A stretch of 58,405 nt of DNA from Merdivicinus sp050943495 (GTDB taxonomy: Bacteria > Bacillota > Clostridia > Oscillospirales > Ruminococcaceae). Shown here piece after piece: positions 1 through 7,692 of the stretch. The DNA is taken from assembly GCA_050943495.1 (NCBI GenBank), contig JBMNPH010000012.1, positions 1 through 58,405 of the forward strand. Direction: 5' to 3'. Made by a program: the position numbers and the translations under genes. The notes beneath the pieces were generated by a model. It ran no database searches and was not told the DNA's origin. It worked only from the letters and a program-made list of their open reading frames with translations. The number at the start of each line of letters is the position of its first letter. Within the stretch, counting starts at the first letter, position 1.

Positions 1-2
1 AT

Positions 3-40
3 AAAAAAGCGTCTCTGATTCAATGATTCAGAGACGCTAG
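3..40 (-). terminator. Rho-independent terminator of the radical SAM gene
   Basis: Perfect 10-base stem GCGTCTCTGA / TCAGAGACGC at 9-18 and 28-37, followed on the minus strand by a run of T (read as AAAAAA at 3-8 on the plus strand). It lies just past the stop of the minus-strand gene at 70. Confidence 0.85.
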
Positions 41-69
41 CAAAATTAAATCGGTAAAAGCCCAATATT

Positions 70-981
70 TTAGACTCCTTCGCAATCGAAAGCTGGAATA
101 AAACTTTCGTCAGCCGTACCACCTTCCTGAATGAACCCATTTTCAATACCAAGGTTGACGGCAAAATCAATCATTTTCTCATATTCAGATTCGGTAATTG
201 TGCGGTTGATTTCTGGATAATCCTGTACATTTTCCAAAGGAGTGAATTGATTCATGATGCTTAGATAAATGGTATCTCCATATTTGCGATGGAGATATCG
301 AAGGATTTTTTTGCTTTCCTGTGCCATTCCCGGAAGCAGGAGGTGCCGTACAATGACTCCGCGAGTCATGATACCATGCACATCAAAAACAGCTTTTCCA
401 GTCTGGCGAACCATTTCTGCTAAAGCAGCTTTTGCATGATCAAAGTAATCCGAAGCGTGAGAGTAGCGAGCAGCATGCTCTGCGGATACATATTTGAAAT
501 CCGGAAGATAAACATCAACCAGACCATCCAATAGCTGAAGCGTTTCCGGCTTTTCATATCCGCCGCAATTGAATACAATGGGAATAGTTAGTCCATTTTG
601 TTTAGCTTTTTGGAGGGCCAGAATAATCTGCGGCACGTAATGGGTTGGCGTCACCAGATTGATGTTGTGAGCCTTCTGAGCCTGCAATTCCAGAAAAATT
701 TCAGAAAGACGTTCAATCGAAATATCTTTTCCAGCTTCTCCGCGGCTGATGGCCCGATTTTGGCAATAAACACACTGAAGCGGACAATAAGAGAAGAAGA
801 CGGCCCCCGATCCGTTGGATCCGGAGATACAGGGTTCTTCCCAATAATGAAGGGCAGCACGTGCTACCCGTATTTTTTCACCAGAAGCACCGCAGCGGCC
901 TTTTTCGCCAGCAAGCCGATTGATGCCGCATTCTCGCGGGCATAGTATACAATGTTCGAGAAGTTCCAGCAAACTGCTCAT
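70..981 (-). CDS. Radical SAM protein, PflX/PflA-like (COG1313 type)
   Basis: A 303-residue protein resembling pyruvate formate-lyase activating enzymes. The radical SAM cluster motif CxxxCxxC is seen as C66-P-L-Q-C70-V-Y-C73, and an extra cysteine set (C11, C14, C18, C30) precedes it, as in the PflX group. Such proteins bind a 4Fe-4S cluster and S-adenosylmethionine and work in the cytoplasm under anoxic conditions; the substrate of this group is not established. No pyruvate formate-lyase gene is next to it, and it is not the anaerobic sulfatase-maturating type needed by the sulfatase at 22827. It is transcribed alone from a good promoter (1005-1033) and closed by a strong terminator. The ATG at 981 is preceded by AGGAAAGG. 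Confidence 0.8.
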   Translation of the reverse strand: MSSLLELLEHCILCPRECGINRLAGEKGRCGASGEKIRVARAALHYWEEPCISGSNGSGAVFFSYCPLQCVYCQNRAISRGEAGKDISIERLSEIFLELQAQKAHNINLVTPTHYVPQIILALQKAKQNGLTIPIVFNCGGYEKPETLQLLDGLVDVYLPDFKYVSAEHAARYSHASDYFDHAKAALAEMVRQTGKAVFDVHGIMTRGVIVRHLLLPGMAQESKKILRYLHRKYGDTIYLSIMNQFTPLENVQDYPEINRTITESEYEKMIDFAVNLGIENGFIQEGGTADESFIPAFDCEGV

Positions 982-1004
982 CCTTTCCTGACTGGTCTTT
1001 TTTT

Positions 1005-1033
1005 ATGATAAAAGATGTTGATCTATTTGTCAA
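1005..1033 (-). promoter_or_regulatory. SigA-type promoter for the radical SAM gene
   Basis: On the minus strand TTGACA (plus coordinates 1028-1033), a 17-base spacer and TATCAT (1005-1010). It lies about 25 bases upstream of the ATG at 981. Confidence 0.75.
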
Positions 1034-1090
1034 GAATTGATGGAAATAATTGCACAATTATACGATTTTAGGAAATTTTTCTTTAGATAC

Positions 1091-1119
1091 TTGCGGGAGT
1101 AATGGGAAAGCGGTACAAT
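1091..1119 (+). promoter_or_regulatory. SigA-type promoter for the ABC exporter at 1158
   Basis: TTGCGG (1091-1096), 17-base spacer, TACAAT (1114-1119). Transcription would begin near 1126, so the in-frame ATG at 1128 cannot be the normal start and the ATG at 1158 is preferred. Confidence 0.65.
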
Positions 1120-1157
1120 AAATAGCAATGGAAACTCTGAAAAATGGGGGCATTGTT

Positions 1158-2927
1158 ATGATTTTTACAAAACGGTTGCTTCTGATGGCGCGTAAGCACT
1201 GGGGAACGCTGATTATAGCGGCATGTGGGATTGTCGGAGCCGCACTGCTTAATTTGGTGACACCGGAAATCGTTCGTCGGCTCACAGCTTCCCTTTCGCT
1301 GGAAGGCGGTTTGACAACCCAGCTGCTGGTAGGATATGTACTCGTTTTGATTGCAGCTTATTTGCTCCGAGCAGTCTGCCGCTTTATTAGTATTGCAATC
1401 AGCCATCTTGCCGCATGGCGCTTTGTTCCCGAACTCACATTGATTGTATACGATAAACTTCAGTCCCTCTCTCTTCGCTACTATCAGGATAAGCAGACAG
1501 GAGAATTGATGAGTCGTCTGGTCAATGATACCCGCCAGCTGGAATTGTTGGTAGCGCATGCGCTTCCGGATCTTGCCAGTAATTTAGTGGTAGTTCTGAG
1601 TGTAGCTGTCATGCTTTTTGTCATCAATCCCACCCTTGCTTTGCTGACGCTGATTCCGGTTCCGTTTGTGATTTGGGTAAGTACGCTCTTTTCCAAAAAA
1701 GTTGCTCCCATGTTCCAGATTAACCAGCGTGTGTTGGGGCATCTGAATGGTGTTCTGCAGGATAATATTTCCGGCATGAAGGAAATTCAGACCTTTGCCC
1801 AGGAAGATCATGTCCATAATAAACTGGTGGAAGAGTGTAAAGTTTACTCACGCGTCAATATCCGGGCAAATTTTGCGGCAGCGATTTATCATCCGGGTGT
1901 GGAATTTCTCACTTCATTGGGCATGGTAATTGTTGTAGGACTTGGCGGGTATCTCGCCCTGAAGGGGAATATGCCGGTTTCGGATGTAGTTGGATTTGTC
2001 ATGTATCTGAGCCTTTTTTATCAGCCGCTGGCAATATTGGCACGGCTGGCAGAGGATGTACAATCTACCTATGCTAGTGCTGTCCGAGTTTTTGAGGTGC
2101 TGGACGCCGAATCGGACGTAAAGGAAAGTCCGGATGCGAAAACGCTGCCCGTATGCAGGGGAGATATTGCGTTTCATCATGTAAGCTTTCATTATCAGCC
2201 GGAGGAACCGGTGCTGGAGGATGTTTCTTTTGAGGCAAAACCCGGTGAAATGATCGCGATTGTAGGACCGACTGGCGTTGGAAAGACTACGATTCTGTCT
2301 CTTTTGGAACGTTTTTATGATCCGGTTGCGGGAGAAGTGTGTCTGGACGGCGTGAATATCCGAGATCTGACGCTGCATTCTCTTCGGAATCAGATTTCCA
2401 TGGTGCTGCAGGATACCTTTCTTTTTAATGGAACCATTGCAGAAAATATCGCTTATGGTATGCCGGATGCGACGATGGAACAGATTCGGACGGCTGCAAA
2501 GGCAGCTTATGCGGATGGCTTTATTTCTGCGATGCCCAACGGGTATGATACCATGGTGGGAGAACGCGGTGTACGGCTTTCGGGTGGGCAGAAGCAGCGG
2601 ATTGCTATTGCACGCGCCATTTTGCGTGATACACCGATCCTTCTGCTGGATGAGGCTACATCAGCGGTCGATACCGAAACGGAAGGGGAGATTCAGAAAG
2701 CAATTGATGCGTTAGCGGGCAGCCGAACCATTCTAGTGATTGCTCATCGCCTGTCGACAGTACGGCGCGCGAATCGGATTCTGGTTCTCAAAGATGGAAA
2801 AGTTGCCGAAACGGGAACCCACGAAGAATTGATCGCGCAGAATGGTGTGTACGCCTCTTTGTGTCGGGCACAGGAACTCGGAGAGGAACAGGCTGCTAAT
2901 GCGCAAAAAGATCTTCTCTGTGAATAA
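1158..2927 (+). CDS. ABC exporter, fused permease and ATPase
   Basis: A 589-residue half-transporter: six membrane helices (roughly residues 10-300) and a C-terminal nucleotide-binding domain. Walker A is GPTGVGKTT, the signature is LSGGQKQR, Walker B is ILLLDEATS, and the switch histidine lies in IAHRLST. This is the MsbA/LmrA-like family, which exports lipids, peptides or drugs as a dimer; the substrate cannot be read here. It has its own promoter (1091-1119) and terminator, so it is probably a homodimer, unlike the paired exporters at 28365 and 30130. The start at 1158 has GGGGG seven bases upstream; the in-frame ATG at 1128 has no ribosome site and sits at the predicted transcription start. 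Confidence 0.85.
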   Translation: MIFTKRLLLMARKHWGTLIIAACGIVGAALLNLVTPEIVRRLTASLSLEGGLTTQLLVGYVLVLIAAYLLRAVCRFISIAISHLAAWRFVPELTLIVYDKLQSLSLRYYQDKQTGELMSRLVNDTRQLELLVAHALPDLASNLVVVLSVAVMLFVINPTLALLTLIPVPFVIWVSTLFSKKVAPMFQINQRVLGHLNGVLQDNISGMKEIQTFAQEDHVHNKLVEECKVYSRVNIRANFAAAIYHPGVEFLTSLGMVIVVGLGGYLALKGNMPVSDVVGFVMYLSLFYQPLAILARLAEDVQSTYASAVRVFEVLDAESDVKESPDAKTLPVCRGDIAFHHVSFHYQPEEPVLEDVSFEAKPGEMIAIVGPTGVGKTTILSLLERFYDPVAGEVCLDGVNIRDLTLHSLRNQISMVLQDTFLFNGTIAENIAYGMPDATMEQIRTAAKAAYADGFISAMPNGYDTMVGERGVRLSGGQKQRIAIARAILRDTPILLLDEATSAVDTETEGEIQKAIDALAGSRTILVIAHRLSTVRRANRILVLKDGKVAETGTHEELIAQNGVYASLCRAQELGEEQAANAQKDLLCE

Positions 2928-2932
2928 AGAAG

Positions 2933-2973
2933 CGGACACATCCGTCAACAGGAGGGATGTGTCCGTTCTTTTT
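2933..2973. terminator. Bidirectional terminator between convergent genes
   Basis: An 11-base perfect stem, CGGACACATCC (2933-2943) and GGATGTGTCCG (2955-2965), is followed by TTCTTTTT on the plus strand and, on the minus strand, by CTTCTTTATTC. It serves the ABC exporter and the Imm-5-like gene, whose stop codon (2945-2947) lies in the loop. Confidence 0.8.
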
Positions 2974-3508
2974 GCATAAAATTCGCCCATTCCATAAGAA
3001 TGTGCGGTTCCGTTTCTTTCCAGAATTGCAGACGATCGAGATACTCTCGACACCGATGTTCCACAGGAATTCTGCAATTTTCCAATCCATAATGCCGGAC
3101 CAGAAAAGTAAGCTCATAAATTGGAAGTCCCAATGCATGTCGAACAGTGTGGATAGTGCTGCATGCCTGTCCGATTGCGTGGCAAAGAGCAATATCTTCC
3201 TGCGAGGAGAGGTCTTTTGCCATGGCGTGACAGCGCAGAATATCCTGCTTTGCCAGCGGCATGCGGATTTTTCCGGTTGCCCAGAGCCTTGCCGCCGCAA
3301 TCGCAGCCGTTGGACGATCATCCTCCGGATATTTTTCTGCCAGTAGATCTTTAAGTTTTTCAGCACCCTCCAGGGCCCATAGCACCACGACACGTCGATT
3401 TTGTGCAGAAAGCATTTCCGAGAGTTCCCGGAGAATATCACTGTCTTTTGAAAAAAGGATTTGATTCCGACGCTTCACTTTTTGCCGTACTTCTTCCAGC
3501 CAATCCAT
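2945..3508 (-). CDS. Imm-5-like putative immunity protein
   Basis: An all-alpha protein of 187 residues with the pattern of the family annotated as putative immunity protein (Imm-5 like). A VVLWALEGAEKL segment is followed by YPEDDRP, an alanine-rich IAAARLWATGKI helix and a GQACSTIHTVRHALG helix. Members were proposed from genomic context to protect against bacterial toxins, though many occur without a toxin, as here: no toxin gene is visible on either side. The ATG at 3508 is preceded by AAAGG. It is probably single and converges on the ABC exporter through a shared terminator. The family call rests on remembered motif order and should be confirmed by a profile search. Confidence 0.55.
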   Translation of the reverse strand: MDWLEEVRQKVKRRNQILFSKDSDILRELSEMLSAQNRRVVVLWALEGAEKLKDLLAEKYPEDDRPTAAIAAARLWATGKIRMPLAKQDILRCHAMAKDLSSQEDIALCHAIGQACSTIHTVRHALGLPIYELTFLVRHYGLENCRIPVEHRCREYLDRLQFWKETEPHILMEWANFMQKERTHPSC

Positions 3509-3529
3509 ATTTTCTGCCTTTCATAAGTA

Positions 3530-3560
3530 AAGAGGACGTCCTCCACTGGAAGACGTCCCA
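3530..3560 (-). terminator. Hairpin downstream of uxuB
   Basis: GGACGTC (3534-3540) and GACGTCC (3552-3558) form a stem downstream of the minus-strand uxuB stop at 3580. The T run beyond it is short (TCTTTACT), so termination may be partial, with some read-through into the Imm-5-like gene at 3508. Confidence 0.55.
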
Positions 3561-3579
3561 TTTTTATTATTTTTGATAA

Positions 3580-4428
3580 TCAAACACCAGAGTAAGAGCT
3601 GAAGCCGCCGTCAACCGGAATGACAATACCGGTTACGAAAGAAGCAGCCTCGTTGTTGAGGAGGAACATCAGAGCGCCAACCAGCTCTTCTGCCTTGCCG
3701 AAACGTCCCATAGGAGTTGCAGCCAGGATTTTGCCAGTACGGGGAGTGGGAGTGCCGTCCTCATTGAAAAGGAGTTTTTCATTCTGCTTGGTGACAAAGA
3801 AGCCGGGTGCAATTGCATTGACACGGATGCCAACCTTGGAGAAATGAACAGCCAGCCACTGGGTGAAGTTGGAGATTGCAGCCTTTGCGCCGGAGTAAGC
3901 AGGAATCTTGGTGAGAGGAGTATAGGCATTCATCGAGGAGATGTTCAGGATGTTGCAGCCTTCCTTATCCAGCATGTCCTTTGCAAAAACCTGGGTGGGG
4001 ATCAAAGTGCCGAGGAAGTTCAGATTGAACACAAAGCCAACACCATCTGCATCCAGATTGAAGAAGCTCTTGATCTCTTTGTCAATGTCGCCGGGGAAAT
4101 AATATTCGTTATCAGTGGTTGCACGGGGATTGTTGCCGCCTGCACCATTGATGAGGATATCACAGGGGCCAAAGTCCTTGAGAACTTCCTCATGGACTGA
4201 TTCCATAACAGCTTTATCCAAAACATTTGCTTTGTATGCTTTGGCAATATAGCCTTCTGCAGTAATTTCATCTGCAACTGCCTGAGCAGCTTCCAGATTG
4301 AGGTCCAGAATAGCAGTTTTGGCACCACACTGAGCCAGAACTTTTGCAAACATCGAGCAGAGGACACCGCCAGCACCAGTTACAACAGCAGTTTTGCCGC
4401 TCAGATCGAGATTAAAGGGCAGTTTCAT
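3580..4428 (-). CDS. uxuB: D-mannonate oxidoreductase (fructuronate reductase), SDR type
   Basis: A 282-residue short-chain dehydrogenase/reductase. Seen are the nucleotide-binding TGAGG turn at about residues 17-21, the NGAGG motif after strand 4 and the catalytic YSGAK (Y-x-x-x-K). The last glycine of the usual TGxxxGxG is a cysteine or leucine here, a mild departure. Directly downstream of uxuA (24 bases apart), it most likely catalyses fructuronate + NAD(P)H to D-mannonate, as the SDR-type UxuB (YjmF) of Bacillus does, in the hexuronate pathway. The specific role rests on the uxuA neighbour, because SDR specificity cannot be read from motifs alone. It probably shares the uxuA promoter. 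Confidence 0.8.
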   Translation of the reverse strand: MKLPFNLDLSGKTAVVTGAGGVLCSMFAKVLAQCGAKTAILDLNLEAAQAVADEITAEGYIAKAYKANVLDKAVMESVHEEVLKDFGPCDILINGAGGNNPRATTDNEYYFPGDIDKEIKSFFNLDADGVGFVFNLNFLGTLIPTQVFAKDMLDKEGCNILNISSMNAYTPLTKIPAYSGAKAAISNFTQWLAVHFSKVGIRVNAIAPGFFVTKQNEKLLFNEDGTPTPRTGKILAATPMGRFGKAEELVGALMFLLNNEAASFVTGIVIPVDGGFSSYSGV

Positions 4429-4452
4429 CTTGTAAAGCCTTCTTTCACAGAA

Positions 4453-5496
4453 TTATTTGGATTTCTGGAGAGTTTCCCAGATTCCGTTGATGTAGGAAGC
4501 ACCGAGTGCACGGTCAAACAAGCCGTAACCAGGCTTTCCGGTTTCGCCCCAGATCATGCGGCCATGGTCGGGACGGAGATATCCATCAAAGTTATTTTTC
4601 GCGAGAACGCGCATGATTTCCACGATATCCAGTGAACCGCAGGAAGAGAAGTGAGCGCTTTCCTCAAAAGAACCATCATCCAGAATCTTGACATTGCGGA
4701 CATGCATGAAGTGGATACGGCCCATAGCGGAATACTTGTCTACCAGTTTCACCATATCATTGGTCTTGGTGCAGCCGAGAGATCCGGTGCAGAAAGTCAA
4801 GCCATTTGCCGGGCTGTCAACCAGTTTGAGGAAACGGTCAATGTTTTTCTCGCAGGTAATGATGCGGGGAAGTCCGAAAATCGGCCAAGGCGGATCGTCC
4901 GGATGAATGGCCATGTTGATGCCACTCTCCTCCGCAACCGGGATGATTTCGGAGAGGAAGTACCGCAGGTTCTCCCAGAGATCCTCTTCGGTAATCTTGG
5001 CATAGTCATCAAATACAGCCTTCAGGCTTTCTTTGGTGTAACTGGAATCCCAACCGGGCAGGCTCAGCTCGCCAGTCAGAGGATCCATTTTTTCCAGCTG
5101 ATCTTTGTAGTAAACCAGCGCATTGGAACCGTCTGCCAGAACTTTATCCAGCTGGGTACGGGTCCAGTCGAAAACAGGCATGAAATTATAGCAGATGCAT
5201 TTTACGCCTGCTTCACCCAAACGGCGGATATTTTCTTTGTAATTTTCAATGTATTTGTCGCGGGAAGGTTTGCCCAGCTTGATATCCTCGTGAACCGGTA
5301 CACTTTCAATTACATCAAAATGCAGACCGGCATCCTCCGTGATTTTTTTCAGGGCAGCAATACTTTCCCGGCTCCAGAGTTCTCCGGGGGGGACATCATA
5401 AACTGCGGTTACGATACTGTACATGTTCGGAATCTGGCGGATATACTCAATTTTAACCGGATCATCCACACCATACCAACGGAAAGACAGTTTCAT
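4453..5496 (-). CDS. uxuA: Mannonate dehydratase
   Basis: A 347-residue TIM-barrel enzyme with clear UxuA hallmarks: the MKLSFRWYG start, AIHPDDPPWPIFGLPRI in the middle, and the HMHVRNVK and DHGR segments that supply metal ligands near the end. It removes water from D-mannonate to give 2-keto-3-deoxygluconate, the committed step of glucuronate and galacturonate breakdown in the cytoplasm. It is first in a uxuA-uxuB operon, with a strong AAGGAGG ribosome site 8 bases before the ATG. It is divergent from an AraC-family gene at 5648. The minus-strand -10 box is perfect (TATAAT, 5555-5560) but the -35 is poor, which fits an activator-dependent promoter. Genes for the later steps (kdgK, kdgA) are not in the window. 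Confidence 0.93.
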   Translation of the reverse strand: MKLSFRWYGVDDPVKIEYIRQIPNMYSIVTAVYDVPPGELWSRESIAALKKITEDAGLHFDVIESVPVHEDIKLGKPSRDKYIENYKENIRRLGEAGVKCICYNFMPVFDWTRTQLDKVLADGSNALVYYKDQLEKMDPLTGELSLPGWDSSYTKESLKAVFDDYAKITEEDLWENLRYFLSEIIPVAEESGINMAIHPDDPPWPIFGLPRIITCEKNIDRFLKLVDSPANGLTFCTGSLGCTKTNDMVKLVDKYSAMGRIHFMHVRNVKILDDGSFEESAHFSSCGSLDIVEIMRVLAKNNFDGYLRPDHGRMIWGETGKPGYGLFDRALGASYINGIWETLQKSK

Positions 5497-5554
5497 AACA
5501 ATCGCCTCCTTTTTATCAAATTGTCAAAGCAGCATTCCTGCTGGTGTTATCTTT

Positions 5555-5624
5555 ATTATACTTGAAAAAATCACAAGATAAAATGCCGATATTGCTTGAC
5601 ATATTGTGATTCTTGCTATATTAT
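5555..5624. promoter_or_regulatory. Divergent uxuA / AraC-regulator control region with inverted repeat
   Basis: For the AraC gene: TTGACA (5596-5601), 17-base spacer, TATTAT (5619-5624). For uxuA: TATAAT on the minus strand (5555-5560) without a recognisable -35. Between them AATCACAA (5569-5576) and TTGTGATT (5604-5611) form an 8-base inverted repeat with 27 bases between the arms. It is a candidate operator for the divergent AraC protein: the right arm lies in the spacer of its own promoter and the left arm just upstream of the uxuA -10. Confidence 0.55.
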
Positions 5625-5647
5625 CATATAGTAGGGGAGGAATTCTC

Positions 5648-6541
5648 ATGAAAAGTACCGTCCAGCCGTTCAGCACCCGTCAGAAAATGTTGGAAACTGA
5701 TTATGAAATCTATCGTTATCGGGATTCCTATCTCTCTGAAGTGGAATTGCATCATCATGATTTTTATGAAATCTATTTTTTTGTATCCGGAAATGTCCAA
5801 TATACCATTGAAAGCCGCCAATATGACCTGAAGCCAGGAGATATTCTGTTAATTTCTCCTTTGGAATTGCATCAGCCGATGATACAGGCAGAAAATGAGG
5901 CATATGAGCGTATTGTACTTTGGGTCAGCCGCGGCTGCTTAGCAGGTTTATCCAGTCCGGAGAGTGATCTTGCGTCCTGTTTTGATCTCAATTCACCTCA
6001 GCATACCAATCTTCTTCGTTTGGATGCTGTTACAGTCCGCCGTTTGCAGGATATGGCGGACGCCCTGATTGAGGAGGGAAATCGCCGTTATTTTGGTTGG
6101 GAACTCAATACTCGTGCTCTGCTTACCCGCATAATGGTGGAATTGAATCGTCGGATGCAGGAATCACCCACCGGATTTGAAGTTCCGGATGAGTCGAGTG
6201 GTATTATTTCGGATGTCCTGCGCTATATCAATGAGAACTTTAACAATGATATTTCGTTGGATTCATTGTCCGAACAGTTTTTTGTCAGCAAGTATCATCT
6301 TTCCCGGGAATTTAAACGTTTGGTGGGAACTTCTGTTTACCGTTACATTATCCAGAAACGATTGATTATGGCTAAACAAAAAATGCTTGCAGGGTTTAGT
6401 CCTACAATTGTTTACTGCAACTGTGGCTTCGGTGATTATGCCAATTTTTACCGAGCATTCCGGGCAGAGTATGGAATTTCTCCAAAGGAATTCTGCGAAG
6501 AAGCAGCGAAACGCGGAATTCGGGAGGAAAATTCTAAGTAA
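5648..6541 (+). CDS. AraC-family regulator of the hexuronate genes
   Basis: A 297-residue regulator. An N-terminal cupin-like sensor (HHHDFYEIYFFVSG and the LKPGDILLISPLELH strand, residues ~35-75) is followed by an AraC double helix-turn-helix at the C-terminus (ISLDSLSEQFFVSKYHLSREFK, then GFGDYANFYRAFRAEYGISP). Sensors of this kind bind a sugar, and the DNA-binding part activates nearby sugar genes. Placed back to back with uxuA, it likely controls uxuAB in response to a hexuronate intermediate. The start at 5648 has AGGGGAGG upstream; earlier in-frame codons lie inside the promoter. Confidence 0.82.
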   Translation: MKSTVQPFSTRQKMLETDYEIYRYRDSYLSEVELHHHDFYEIYFFVSGNVQYTIESRQYDLKPGDILLISPLELHQPMIQAENEAYERIVLWVSRGCLAGLSSPESDLASCFDLNSPQHTNLLRLDAVTVRRLQDMADALIEEGNRRYFGWELNTRALLTRIMVELNRRMQESPTGFEVPDESSGIISDVLRYINENFNNDISLDSLSEQFFVSKYHLSREFKRLVGTSVYRYIIQKRLIMAKQKMLAGFSPTIVYCNCGFGDYANFYRAFRAEYGISPKEFCEEAAKRGIREENSK

Positions 6542-6569
6542 ATCTTAAGAATTTGTTGTCGAAATATCG

Positions 6570-6599
6570 TTGCAAATGCCTCTTGCTTTGTGTTATACT
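6570..6599 (+). promoter_or_regulatory. Promoter of the LCP gene
   Basis: TTGCAA (6570-6575), 18-base spacer, TATACT (6594-6599), giving transcription from about 6606. A single TGTCGAA (6557-6563), matching the Spo0A box, ends seven bases upstream of the -35. One heptamer match is weak evidence at the expected background rate. Confidence 0.6.
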
Positions 6600-6637
6600 G
6601 GAACAAGATGTCTGGAGCAGGAGGAGTGGCACACATT

Positions 6638-7651
6638 ATGGCTCAGCGGAAACGAAAATTAAAAAAGAAGAAAATTGCTTTGACATTTTTTCTGTTCGCA
6701 CTGCTTGTTTTTATGAGCGGATGCGTCTATTATATAGTAAATTTATTTTATGACTTTGAGAATAGCAGAAATACCAGTTTTACAACAGATTTATCGGAAT
6801 TGGGAATTGTTTCAGAAGAAGATAACTCATTGATAGATGACGCGAATGATTCGACAATTACGAATATTGCGCTTTTTGGAGTGGATCAGCGTGAAGAGGA
6901 ACCTTGCCGATCTGATGTTATTATGATTGCGACGGTAGATAAGCGGCATAATAAAATCAAGCTGACCTCCGTAATGCGTGACAGCTATGTCCCAATTGAT
7001 GGGTATGGTCAAAAGAAATTGAATTCTGCATATTTTCATGGCGGCCCCACATTAGCCGTTAAAACGCTGAATCAGGTCTTTGATCTGGATATTACGGATT
7101 ATGTGACTGTTAATTTTAGCGAAATGGCGAAAATTGTGGATGCGGTCGGAGGCGTTGAAATTGATATTACCGAAGAAGAACGCCTGGATGCCAACCATAA
7201 TATGATTGAGCAGGCTGCTCAATCCGGAGAAAAAGTCCAAACAATTCAGCAATCTGGACTGCAGACATTGACTGGTATGCAGGCGGTAGGTTACGCCCGT
7301 ATTCGGAATGTGGGTAACAGCGATTTTGAACGTACAGAACGTCAGCGCCGCGTGATGACCGCCATTTTTGATAAAGGGAAAAATATGAATCCATTGGATT
7401 ATCCGGGATTTATCAAAGAAATGCTTCCCATTGTGGAAACTTCTCTCGATTTGAACGAAATTTTGGATATGGCAGGGATTATGCTGCGTGACGTTAGTAT
7501 GGAAGATATTCGGATTCCGTGTAATGAGGACTTAATTAACGGTGGCGATATCTGGGTCAATGGACAAGTATGCTTGAACTATGATTTGGAGGCTTCCAAA
7601 GAGAAGTTGCATGCCTTTATTTATCAGGATATTATGCCGACACAGCCTTGA
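6638..7651 (+). CDS. LytR-CpsA-Psr family cell-wall glycopolymer ligase
   Basis: A 337-residue protein: a basic cytoplasmic tail (RKRKLKKKK), one membrane helix (about residues 11-33), then an extracellular LCP domain. Conserved parts are RSDVIMIATVD, VMRDSYVPI, the GGPTLAVKTLN helix with DYVTVNF, and RIRNVGNSDFERTERQR, which supply the phosphate- and metal-binding acidic and arginine residues. LCP enzymes move teichoic acid or capsule polymers from a lipid carrier to peptidoglycan. The promoter sets transcription near 6606, so the ATG at 6638 is the likely start; its GGAGG site is somewhat far (14 bases). An operon with the acetyltransferase at 7693 is likely. Confidence 0.87.
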   Translation: MAQRKRKLKKKKIALTFFLFALLVFMSGCVYYIVNLFYDFENSRNTSFTTDLSELGIVSEEDNSLIDDANDSTITNIALFGVDQREEEPCRSDVIMIATVDKRHNKIKLTSVMRDSYVPIDGYGQKKLNSAYFHGGPTLAVKTLNQVFDLDITDYVTVNFSEMAKIVDAVGGVEIDITEEERLDANHNMIEQAAQSGEKVQTIQQSGLQTLTGMQAVGYARIRNVGNSDFERTERQRRVMTAIFDKGKNMNPLDYPGFIKEMLPIVETSLDLNEILDMAGIMLRDVSMEDIRIPCNEDLINGGDIWVNGQVCLNYDLEASKEKLHAFIYQDIMPTQP

Positions 7652-7692
7652 GTGTTTAAGTGAAGATACAGCCTGAGGAGTCAAGAGAAAAG

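Noticed and set aside
598..945. A 115-codon open frame on the plus strand
   Set aside because: Antisense to the radical SAM gene, whose cysteine motifs are clear.
1128..1157. Upstream in-frame start of the first ABC exporter
   Set aside because: It coincides with the predicted transcription start and has no ribosome site; the ATG at 1158 has one.
3138..3144. Isolated Spo0A-type heptamer TGTCGAA
   Set aside because: It lies inside a gene, like those at 6850, 46441 and 46915; about seven such matches are expected by chance in the window.
4651..5565. A 304-codon open frame on the plus strand
   Set aside because: It is the antisense of uxuA, has no ribosome site and shows no family pattern; uxuA on the other strand is unmistakable.
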